DNA from: CALJFL01 sp047633055 | GTDB taxonomy: Bacteria > Pseudomonadota > Gammaproteobacteria > Pseudomonadales > Halieaceae | DNA length: 64,000 bases | Direction of reading: 5' to 3' | NCBI GenBank assembly: GCA_047633055.1 | Contig: JBLIEI010000016.1 | Location: 7,436 to 71,435, forward strand | Part shown: positions 35,397 through 43,554 of the stretch, one piece after another | Position numbering within the stretch: the stretch's first letter is position 1 | How the letters are laid out: each line of letters begins with the position of its first letter | Translations under genes and position numbers: made by a program | Notes under the pieces: generated by a model | The model's input: the letters and a program-made list of their open reading frames with translations, nothing else | What the model was told of the DNA's origin: nothing | The model's database searches: none

Positions 35397-36353
35397 ATGA
35401 ATATCAATCGGGTCGACCTCAATCTCTTAGTATACCTTGATGCGTTGTTGCGGGAACGCAATGTTACCCGGGCCGCCAATCAGCTCAACCTGTCCCAACC
35501 TGCAATGAGCAACGGTCTGCGACGACTCCGAAATCTATTTGATGATCCTCTGCTGGTACGCACATCCGACGGCATGATGCCAACAGAGCGGGCGCTGGAA
35601 CTGGAGCCGATAGTCCGCGAAGTGCTAACCAATATCGAAAAAGCCGTGCAACCGCGCTCAGCCTTTGACGCCTCAGGTGCACAACGCGTCTTTCGCATCA
35701 TGGCGAGCGATTATGCAGAATCAACCTTGTTTCCTAGCGTTCTGGGCAAACTCCGAACAGCAGCGCCAGGACTCACCTTGGATATCATGACTCCGAGTGA
35801 TGTGAGCTTCCTCGATGTAGAGCGGGGCAAAGTCGACATGGTAATCAATCGCTTTGACGCGATGCCACAATCCTTTCACCAGATTAACCTGTGGAAAGAC
35901 AGTTTTTCCTGCCTGATGAGCCCTGAAAACCCGATATTGGAAGACTTTTCGCTGGCAAACTATCTGCTGGCCAAACACGTCTGGGTCAGCAAAACTGGCA
36001 TGGGTGTTGGTGTAGGCGTCAATCCGGACGACGTGCAGCGTCTGGGTTGGGTAGACGCGGCGATCAACAAACTGGGCAAAAAACGCCAGATCAGGGTCTT
36101 TACCAGACACTATCAGGCGGCGATGACGCTGGCGGAGCAAAATGATCTGATCGTAACTTTGCCAACACGAGCGGCCCAACTCAACAAGGACAATCCGCGG
36201 CTCGTGCTGCGCGAGCCACCGCTGGAGATTCCGCCACTGGAACTAAAAATGGCCTGGAGCCCCCTGCTGCAGCACAATCCTGCTAACAAATGGCTACGTA
36301 AACTCATCGTTAATACTGCCAGAGAGATGGATGGGCAGCCACCGACTGTGTGA
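35397..36353 (+). CDS. LysR-family transcriptional regulator
   Basis: 318 residues from ATG 35397; GGAG lies 7 nt upstream, which favours it over an upstream GTG at 35364. N-terminal winged helix LNLLVYLDALLRERNVTRAANQLNLSQ-type region (about 5-65), then a periplasmic-binding-like effector domain. Divergent from the acyl-CoA dehydrogenase gene with a 137-bp spacer, the arrangement in which LysR proteins usually control the neighbour. Effector unknown. Confidence 0.93.
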   Translation: MNINRVDLNLLVYLDALLRERNVTRAANQLNLSQPAMSNGLRRLRNLFDDPLLVRTSDGMMPTERALELEPIVREVLTNIEKAVQPRSAFDASGAQRVFRIMASDYAESTLFPSVLGKLRTAAPGLTLDIMTPSDVSFLDVERGKVDMVINRFDAMPQSFHQINLWKDSFSCLMSPENPILEDFSLANYLLAKHVWVSKTGMGVGVGVNPDDVQRLGWVDAAINKLGKKRQIRVFTRHYQAAMTLAEQNDLIVTLPTRAAQLNKDNPRLVLREPPLEIPPLELKMAWSPLLQHNPANKWLRKLIVNTAREMDGQPPTV

Positions 36354-36487
36354 TTTCAGTCATTCACCAAAGCAATGCCAACGATAGAATCGATAAATTT
36401 GCTAAATTCTGCTGAGCTTCTTAAAATTCTACAGAATACATTTGGAGCCCTGCGCAACTTACGCGCGCGCCAATAGAGAGTTTTCGC

Positions 36488-38665
36488 ATGACCAACCGCA
36501 TTCAACAGGGTGGCCTTCAAGTTGCCACCGTTCTCAATACGCTCCTCGAAGACGAAATTCTTCCTGGCACCGGGATCACTGCCGATCAATTCTGGACCGG
36601 GTTTGAGAGGATCCTTGACGATTTGGTACCTCGCAATCGCGAACTTCTGACCGTACGCGAAACCTTGCAGGCCCAAATCGACAATTGGCACACAGAGCAC
36701 CCGGGGGCGAATTATGACAAGGCCCAATACAAGGCGTTTTTACAAGCAATCGGCTACCTGCTGCCCGAGGGTGACGATTTCACAATCAGCACGCGTAACG
36801 TAGATCCGGAAGTGGCTACACTCGCCGGCCCGCAGTTGGTAGTGCCGGTAATGAATGCTCGTTATGCCCTGAATGCTGCCAACGCCCGTTGGGGTAGCCT
36901 TTATGACGCACTGTACGGTACCGATGTGATCAGCGAAGACGATGGTGCTGAGCGCGCAGGCGCCTACAATCCTGTTCGCGGTGCCAAAGTCATTGCTTTT
37001 GCCCGCGACTTCCTCAACCGGCACTGCCCGCTGATGGCAGGTGATCACAGTGCCGCTACTGCCTACGCTGCTGCAGATGGCGCTCTTCAAATAACCTTGG
37101 CTGACGGGCAGGTCACCACACTGAGTGATGCGTCGCAATTTGTGGCTTACACTGGCGAGGGGGCTACCCCCGACAGCATATTGCTGTGCCACAATGGTTT
37201 GCATATCGAGATTCAAATAGACGCCTCAAGCCCCATCGGCAGCACAGACAGTGCTGGCGTAAAAGATCTGGTGCTGGAATCCGCACTAACCACCATTCAA
37301 GATTGTGAAGATTCGATTGCTGCTGTTGATGCTGAAGATAAAGCCATCGTTTACCGCAATTGGCTGGGACTGATGCGAGGCGACCTCCAGGAGGTCTTCC
37401 GTAAGGGCAGCGCGACCCTGACCCGAGAGCTCAACCCGGACCGGGTTTTCAGCTCAGCAGCAGGTGGCGAACTGACACTACCGGGGCGCAGCCTCATGTT
37501 TGTGCGCAATGTTGGCCATCTGATGACCAATGAAGCGATATTGGATCAACAGGGGCAGGAAATTCCCGAGGGCATCATGGACGGCATGTTTACCGCCCTG
37601 ATTGCTATGCATGATATCAACGGCAAGGGTGCACGAAGCAACTCTCGCTGCGGCAGTGTTTACATTGTGAAGCCAAAAATGCATGGCCCGGACGAAGTCA
37701 GTTTTACCTGCGACATGTTTGATCGCATTGAAGATGTACTGGGCATGGACCGCAATACGCTGAAACTGGGCATTATGGACGAGGAACGGCGCACCACTGT
37801 CAACCTCAAGGAATGCATACGCAGAGCGCAGGAACGGGTTGTATTTATCAATACCGGCTTTCTTGATCGCACCGGGGATGAAATTCACACCAGCATGGAG
37901 GCCGCCGCCGTCACCCCCAAAGGCGCGATGAAACAGGAGCCGTGGATCAATGCCTACGAGGACTGGAATGTAGATACAGGCTTGGCCTGCGGCCTCAAGG
38001 GCAAGGCTCAGATCGGCAAAGGCATGTGGGCCATGCCCGATCGTATGGCGGATATGCTCGAAGTAAAAATCGGTCACCCACAGGCCGGAGCCAATACCGC
38101 TTGGGTGCCCTCACCCACGGCCGCAACGCTGCATGCCATTCACTACCACCAAGTCAACGTGGCTGAACGTCAGAAACAGATTATGCAGCGCAAGCACGCA
38201 TCTCTGGACGACATACTCAGCATTCCATTGAAAGGTGCTGTCGGTCTATCAGACGAGAAGATTAAAAGGGAATTGGACAATAACGCCCAGGGCATCATGG
38301 GCTATGTCGTCAGGTGGATTGATCACGGCGTCGGCTGCTCCAAGGTACCCGACATTAACAATATTGGCCTGATGGAAGATCGCGCTACCCTGCGCATATC
38401 CAGCCAGCATATCTGCAATTGGCTGCACCACGGCGTGTGTTCAGAGGCTCAGGTTCGCGAAACGCTGGAACGCATGGCGTCTATCGTGGACAGTCAAAAT
38501 AGCGCCGACCCCACATACCGCCCCATGGCGCCCAATTTCGATGACAGCATCGCCTTTCAAGCGGCCTGTGACCTTGTCTTGCTGGGGCGTGAACAGCCCA
38601 GCGGTTACACCGAGCCAGTGCTGCACGCTCGCCGCCGCGAAGCCAAGGCAAGATATGGCACTTAA
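36488..38665 (+). CDS. glcB: Malate synthase G
   Basis: 725 residues, the monomeric G form (about 720). Joins glyoxylate and acetyl-CoA to malate, allowing growth on C2 compounds and glycolate. Segments RNWLGLMRGDLQ, NRDRVFSSAAGG-like NPDRVFSS, SLMFVRNVGHLMT, GSVYIVKPKMHGPDEV, IMDEERRTTVNL and ANTAWVPSPTAATLHA are typical. No glcDEF or aceA is adjacent. AGAG about 10 nt before the ATG. A short inverted repeat lies 50 nt upstream. Confidence 0.96.
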   Translation: MTNRIQQGGLQVATVLNTLLEDEILPGTGITADQFWTGFERILDDLVPRNRELLTVRETLQAQIDNWHTEHPGANYDKAQYKAFLQAIGYLLPEGDDFTISTRNVDPEVATLAGPQLVVPVMNARYALNAANARWGSLYDALYGTDVISEDDGAERAGAYNPVRGAKVIAFARDFLNRHCPLMAGDHSAATAYAAADGALQITLADGQVTTLSDASQFVAYTGEGATPDSILLCHNGLHIEIQIDASSPIGSTDSAGVKDLVLESALTTIQDCEDSIAAVDAEDKAIVYRNWLGLMRGDLQEVFRKGSATLTRELNPDRVFSSAAGGELTLPGRSLMFVRNVGHLMTNEAILDQQGQEIPEGIMDGMFTALIAMHDINGKGARSNSRCGSVYIVKPKMHGPDEVSFTCDMFDRIEDVLGMDRNTLKLGIMDEERRTTVNLKECIRRAQERVVFINTGFLDRTGDEIHTSMEAAAVTPKGAMKQEPWINAYEDWNVDTGLACGLKGKAQIGKGMWAMPDRMADMLEVKIGHPQAGANTAWVPSPTAATLHAIHYHQVNVAERQKQIMQRKHASLDDILSIPLKGAVGLSDEKIKRELDNNAQGIMGYVVRWIDHGVGCSKVPDINNIGLMEDRATLRISSQHICNWLHHGVCSEAQVRETLERMASIVDSQNSADPTYRPMAPNFDDSIAFQAACDLVLLGREQPSGYTEPVLHARRREAKARYGT

Positions 38666-38729
38666 TACTACGCAGTAGGCGGGCCACCGGGAATTTCGAT
38701 GACCTGCACCACCTTCGGCGTCAGGTGCC

Positions 38730-39869
38730 CTAAGCGCTCCTCTTGAGCTCTTGAGCAGCCAGCGCGACCTGCGCTTCAACGTAGTCATAGTTCAGCGCAT
38801 CGGCCACTGCTTCATAAGTGACCATGCCCGCATGGACATTGAGGCCGTTGCGCAAATGCACATTTTCGCGTAATGCCGAGCACACCCCCTTGTTAGCCAG
38901 CTCCAGGGCGAAAGGCAGGGTTGCGTTGGTTAACGCCATAGTTGCGGTTCTGGCAACACCACCGGGCATGTTTGCCACACAATAATGCACAACGTTGTCC
39001 ACGATATAGGTCGGTTCGTGATGAGTCGTCGCCTTCGAGGTCTCGAAACACCCACCCTGATCGATCGCAACATCGACCATAACAGAACCGGGCTTCATCC
39101 GACCAACCAACTCGCGGCTAATAAGCTTGGGCGCAGCGGCACCAGGAACAAGGACTGCACCGATCACCAGATCTGCTTCCAGCGCATTGTGCTCAATGGC
39201 GTCAGCAGTGGAGTAAATAGTCTTCAAGCGTCCACCAAATATCATATCAAGTTCTTTCAGGCGGTCCAGAGAGCGGTCTAACAGCGTGACATCAGCACCC
39301 ATCCCCATCGCCATACGCGCCGCATTGATGCCGACAACACCCCCACCAATCACCAGCACTTTAGCCGGTTCAACGCCAGGAACGCCGCCTAGCAACATGC
39401 CGTTACCGCCCTGCGCCTTCTCCAGGTTGTGGGCCCCTGCCTGCACCGACATGCGACCAGCAACTTCACTCATCGGAGCCAGCAGCGGCAGGCCACGTCC
39501 ATCCGAAGTCACTGTCTCATAAGCAATACAAGTCGCTCCGGACTCCACCAACAGCGCGGTTTGAACGGGGTCAGGTGCCAGGTGGAGGTAGGTGAAAAGA
39601 ACCTGGCCGGGGCGCAGCATTTTGCACTCAGCCGGCTGCGGCTCCTTAACCTTAACGATCATATCGGCGCGGTCAAAAATATCCTCTGCGAGATCAACGA
39701 TTTCGGCCCCCGCCTGCTGATATTGCGCGTTGTCAAAGCCAATAGACTGCCCGCCATCGAACTGGACCATGACTTGATGGCCATTTTGCACCAACTCCTT
39801 AACACCCCCTGGGGTGAGGCCAATTCGGTACTCGTGATTTTTTATTTCCTTGGGGACGCCAATCAACAT
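38730..39869 (-). CDS. ald: Alanine dehydrogenase
   Basis: 379 residues from ATG 39869 (GGAG 7 nt upstream; an upstream start at 39902 is less likely). NAD-dependent interconversion of alanine with pyruvate and ammonia. MLIGVPKEIKNHEYRIGLTP start with R15, K75 in VKVKEPQP, H96 in TYLHLAPD, and the NAD fold VLVIGGGVVGINAARMA. Divergent from an Lrp-type regulator, the common ald arrangement, and convergent with glcB. Confidence 0.95.
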   Translation of the reverse strand: MLIGVPKEIKNHEYRIGLTPGGVKELVQNGHQVMVQFDGGQSIGFDNAQYQQAGAEIVDLAEDIFDRADMIVKVKEPQPAECKMLRPGQVLFTYLHLAPDPVQTALLVESGATCIAYETVTSDGRGLPLLAPMSEVAGRMSVQAGAHNLEKAQGGNGMLLGGVPGVEPAKVLVIGGGVVGINAARMAMGMGADVTLLDRSLDRLKELDMIFGGRLKTIYSTADAIEHNALEADLVIGAVLVPGAAAPKLISRELVGRMKPGSVMVDVAIDQGGCFETSKATTHHEPTYIVDNVVHYCVANMPGGVARTATMALTNATLPFALELANKGVCSALRENVHLRNGLNVHAGMVTYEAVADALNYDYVEAQVALAAQELKRSA

Positions 39870-40043
39870 GTCAGTTCTCCAGTGCATGAATAATGTGAAC
39901 AAAGAATAGCGACGAGAAAGTGACTTTTTCTCTTTATTTTTTATCGATTCATAGCCGATTCAACTATCATTTCCCAATTTTTAGTTATATCGTCTAGTTA
40001 TAGTGTTTTTAGCCAGGCGTATACGCTGAGAAAGAGATGTAAG

Positions 40044-40523
40044 ATGGAGAGAAAACTTCACCAATTGAATAAAATTGATCGCAATATCCTCAGAATTCTA
40101 CAAAAAGATGCGCGCACCAGTTATGCCGAGTTGGCGCGTCAGGTAGGCCTAAGTACCACACCCTGTAAGGAGAGAGTGAAGCGTCTCGAGAAGGACGGAG
40201 TCATTCGCAGCTATCAGGCACACTTGAACCCGCAATACCTGGATGCCGCGCTAGTCGTCTTTGTGCAAATCCGCCTCAATCGCACTTCACAGGATATTTT
40301 CGAAGAATTTACCCGCAGCGCCTATGACTTGCCGGAAATACAAGAATGCTATCTGGTATCTGGCAACTTTGATTATCTGATCAAGGCGAGAGTGGCCGAC
40401 ATGGGGGCCTACCGGGAACTCCTGGGCGAGACCCTGCTGACCCTTCCGGGCGTCCTTGAATCGACCAGTTATGTCGTTATGGAGCAGGTTAAGGAGACGC
40501 TGGCGCTGGAGGTCCCGTATTAA
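40044..40523 (+). CDS. Lrp/AsnC-family regulator, probably of ald
   Basis: 159 residues: N-terminal helix-turn-helix (about 8-60: LNKIDRNILRILQKDARTSY, STTPCKERVKRLEKDGVI) and a C-terminal RAM amino-acid-binding domain with YLVSGNFDYLIKARV. Divergent from ald across an A+T-rich 174-bp gap, suggesting alanine-responsive control (inference). AGA-rich weak ribosome-binding region precedes the ATG. Confidence 0.93.
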   Translation: MERKLHQLNKIDRNILRILQKDARTSYAELARQVGLSTTPCKERVKRLEKDGVIRSYQAHLNPQYLDAALVVFVQIRLNRTSQDIFEEFTRSAYDLPEIQECYLVSGNFDYLIKARVADMGAYRELLGETLLTLPGVLESTSYVVMEQVKETLALEVPY

Positions 40524-40530
40524 CCAATCA

Positions 40531-41427
40531 TTACAAATCTTCTTCAGTAATATCCTTGTACTGAAGATTGGTGAGTTGTTCTGACAACAGCCCGAGCAGA
40601 AAAATAATCACCCCAGAAAGAATCAACAGAGTACTCATGTTAGTAAAACGCATCGCGCCGCTAGAAATGGCGCTCACCACGTAATTCAGCACCCCCATTC
40701 CCGAGATAAGCACGGCGGCGGGGAAATACACTTTTAACGGCGAGTAAAGCGTTCCGATTTTAAAAATTATCAGAAAAAAGCGTACGCCGTCACGCAACAG
40801 ATTGATGTGGCTCTTGCCCACGCGCTGAGACACCGTAATCGGCACAAAACCAACAGAGTAGCCGGCGCGAAAAAATGCCATTGTTGACGTGGTGGGATAA
40901 CTGAAGCCGTTTGGTAACAGATACAGAAAGCTCAGAAACTTCTTACGATTCACGCAGCGAAAACCCGACGTTAGGTCCTCTATCTTGTGATTAACCATCC
41001 AACTGGCGAGTTTGTTATATAAGCTATTGGCACTCCAACGCGCTACGCTAGCTTGGGACTCACGCCCCGAGCGCGCACCAACAACCAGATCGTAGCCCTC
41101 TTGGACCTTCCCCAGCAGCTTCTCGATTTCCCCCGGATCGTGCTGGCCATCGCCATCCATAAAAACGATGTAATCGCCGGTGGCCGCACGAGCACCTGTC
41201 TTGATAGCCGCGCCGTTGCCTTTTGGGTAAAGATGAGACAGGACTTTGAGACCGGCCTCCTCTGCAATCGAGGCGGTGGCATCTATCGATCCGTCGTTGA
41301 CCAGAATCACCTCAGCATCCCGGGGCGCACTCTCTTTCAGGCGTGACAAGAATTCTGGCAGCGCATCCGCCTCGTCTTTCGCCGGAATAACTATGCTCAA
41401 ACGATATTTGCTGCTTAAGTTGGACAC
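40531..41427 (-). CDS. GT2 glycosyltransferase, polyprenyl-phosphate sugar synthase (GtrB/DPM1-like)
   Basis: 298 residues from GTG 41427 (AGGAA 7 nt upstream; a longer frame at 41472 is unsupported). GT-A fold domain: LSIVIPAKDEADALPEFL, VNDGSIDATASIAEE, KGNGAAIKTGARAATGDYIVFMDGDGQHDP. The C-terminus has two membrane helices (about 225-250 and 265-285), the GtrB-like layout of enzymes that load a sugar on undecaprenyl phosphate. It lies 237 nt downstream of two GT-C-like genes on the same strand and could make their lipid-linked donor (inference). Confidence 0.87.
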   Translation of the reverse strand: MSNLSSKYRLSIVIPAKDEADALPEFLSRLKESAPRDAEVILVNDGSIDATASIAEEAGLKVLSHLYPKGNGAAIKTGARAATGDYIVFMDGDGQHDPGEIEKLLGKVQEGYDLVVGARSGRESQASVARWSANSLYNKLASWMVNHKIEDLTSGFRCVNRKKFLSFLYLLPNGFSYPTTSTMAFFRAGYSVGFVPITVSQRVGKSHINLLRDGVRFFLIIFKIGTLYSPLKVYFPAAVLISGMGVLNYVVSAISSGAMRFTNMSTLLILSGVIIFLLGLLSEQLTNLQYKDITEEDL

Positions 41428-41664
41428 GGTTGTTCCTGTAGACTCAATTAAAAGAAGGATAACGGCGGCCATTACAAATGCAATACATTTCCAACACTTC
41501 TCGGTCGGTCGTCTATACCTTGACGTCCTGCTGACAACACGAATTGCGGGCTTTAGTCTGCGATTTAGTCAACACGACGAAACAAGCGCAAAAAACTCAG
41601 TGCTGGCAGAAGAAAAATATAACTTGAGTGCGCTTTTAACCTGCCAGGCGTTCACTATTATTTT

Positions 41665-43554
41665 CTAGTCATACAGGCGTAACGTGTTTTTTTGTGCGGT
41701 ATCCAGATGGCCGCTCAATTCCAGATCATAGAGTCGTTTCTTTAACCTCTGCACCTCAACCCTTCTTTGCAGCGCCACAGCAAAATGCAATTGCATGAGC
41801 AGTCCGCGGATATTATTGGGCGCACTTGCCAAGAACAGCTCTGTATATTTATAGGCATTTTCATAACGCTGAAGATCATTTTCAAAGCTGGCAAATAGGG
41901 CGAATATATTGGCAGAGGCTTGGATAGGAGTCGGGGCACGCAAGAATATCTCCGCCAAACGATCAGCCAGCGCGACCCTGTCAAGTCCCGGGCATGATGG
42001 GCCACGGAGTATTCGAAACAATCCATTCATCGTAGAGACAACGGCAAAAGGGCGACCAGGATCAGCATTCCCCAAGCTGTGCAAAAGGGAGAACGGAACT
42101 TCGCGCCCCGCCAAACAATGCAGTGCAATATCGAAAATCTGATAATCCCCCTGTCGCCCTCTGTCGCTGAAACCATGGGCAACCTGAGAGTAGCTTAGAG
42201 CCTCATCCAGCGCACCAACACTGGCAAGCTGGATAGCCATATCCTGGTTGGCCCGAAAAGAGCGAGGGTGATGATTCACGGCATTCATTCGGATTAAAGG
42301 ACCACTCGACCACAACTGGGCCTGCGAACTGGTTTTCGAAGCAACGACGACCAGATAGCATAGCAACAGCAGCAGCAAAGGCGCAGCTACACCTTTGTCC
42401 TGGGCCGCCAATTTTCCAAGAAAGAGGCCCATCAACAGAAAAAGACCTACCGAGGGGAAATAATTCCGGTGCTCGAAGTAAAGTTCCAGGGCGAGGACAC
42501 TTGATTCCACCGCGTGGCCAATCAAAAACCAGAGAATACAAAAAGCCAGCGCTTTACCCGGGCGAAAAAAACAACAAAGGGTTGCTAACACAATTACCCC
42601 GCCCCAAGCCAAGACGGCGGCTAAGGTAGCAGTTGGTTCTGAGAGGGAACGAGAAACCATATAGTCGTCGTGATAAATCCCCATTCCTGTCAGATCAGGC
42701 CAAATTAGTTGCCCCACATAGTCCCACATCACCCTGGCTTCGGTCAGCAACCGTTCCTCCAGCGTAAATGAACGGGCCTTGTAGCCCGCCTGCACCCAGT
42801 CCCATCCCCATACAATCAGAATAGGAAGGCTGAGAATCGCGAGCACCAAAATTATTGCACTGCCTCTGTCCAGCCAGAACCGGTACCGGTCATCGGTTTC
42901 CATTCCTCTAAACCACAAACATTCAAGGAGTAGTGCAATAGGCACCACCACAACAGAGTTTTCCTTGGCATAAACGGCTAACAACAGCAGCAGGACAAGA
43001 GCAACTGTCAATGCACCTGCACGGCCCAGGCGCGCCAGATGTTGACGCCAGTACACGTAGGTAACCAGAAATGCCAGACTAAAAAAAGTCGCCAACATCG
43101 CCATACGCTGGACCACGTACAACACAGTGCTAACGTGGAGCGGGGCAAGCATCCATGCCGCAGCCGCCAAACAGCCAAACATTGCTGCCCGAGGGAATTT
43201 TTTGTGCGACAGCAGCAGGGTAAACAGCCAAGCGACCATTAAGCCATTCGCCGCGTGCAAGCCAATATTGACCAGTTTTCCGACGCCTGTTCCGGTGCCA
43301 AACAAAAGCCGTTCGACAACAAAGCTGAACATCGACACTGGTCGCCCAAGCGGCCCGGAAGCATTCGAAAAGACATAGTCCAAAGCACTTGCAAACGACG
43401 GCTCAACATACCTCAAGATATCCAGATTGGCCCGGTCATCTAGCAGCCAGGGACCATACTGACCTGGCCAGTAGGCCCAAATCATTGTTCCGACACTGCC
43501 TAGTAGCAGTGCTAAGACCAAAAGTCGCTGCAGCGTTAGCGCCGGGATAGACAT
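41665..43554 (-). CDS. GT-C-like membrane glycosyltransferase with C-terminal TPR region (paralogue 1)
   Basis: 629 residues; about 10-11 membrane helices to about residue 420, then a soluble helical region resembling TPRs (from NAVNHHPRSFRANQDMAIQLAS). The first loop holds an acidic pair (LLDDRANLD) and SGPLGRPVSMF. Other conserved blocks: APLHVSTVLYVVQRMA, YAKENSV, and GHAVESSVLALELYFEHRNYFPS. The layout is that of TMTC/PMT-like O-glycosyltransferases. It directly follows its paralogue: ATG begins right after that stop. Substrate unknown; pilin or a surface polymer is inferred from the locus. Confidence 0.75.
   Translation of the reverse strand: MSIPALTLQRLLVLALLLGSVGTMIWAYWPGQYGPWLLDDRANLDILRYVEPSFASALDYVFSNASGPLGRPVSMFSFVVERLLFGTGTGVGKLVNIGLHAANGLMVAWLFTLLLSHKKFPRAAMFGCLAAAAWMLAPLHVSTVLYVVQRMAMLATFFSLAFLVTYVYWRQHLARLGRAGALTVALVLLLLLAVYAKENSVVVVPIALLLECLWFRGMETDDRYRFWLDRGSAIILVLAILSLPILIVWGWDWVQAGYKARSFTLEERLLTEARVMWDYVGQLIWPDLTGMGIYHDDYMVSRSLSEPTATLAAVLAWGGVIVLATLCCFFRPGKALAFCILWFLIGHAVESSVLALELYFEHRNYFPSVGLFLLMGLFLGKLAAQDKGVAAPLLLLLLCYLVVVASKTSSQAQLWSSGPLIRMNAVNHHPRSFRANQDMAIQLASVGALDEALSYSQVAHGFSDRGRQGDYQIFDIALHCLAGREVPFSLLHSLGNADPGRPFAVVSTMNGLFRILRGPSCPGLDRVALADRLAEIFLRAPTPIQASANIFALFASFENDLQRYENAYKYTELFLASAPNNIRGLLMQLHFAVALQRRVEVQRLKKRLYDLELSGHLDTAQKNTLRLYD

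Noticed and set aside
38666..38729. Bidirectional terminator between glcB and ald
   Set aside because: Short complementary segments occur but no stable stem followed by a T-run on either strand.
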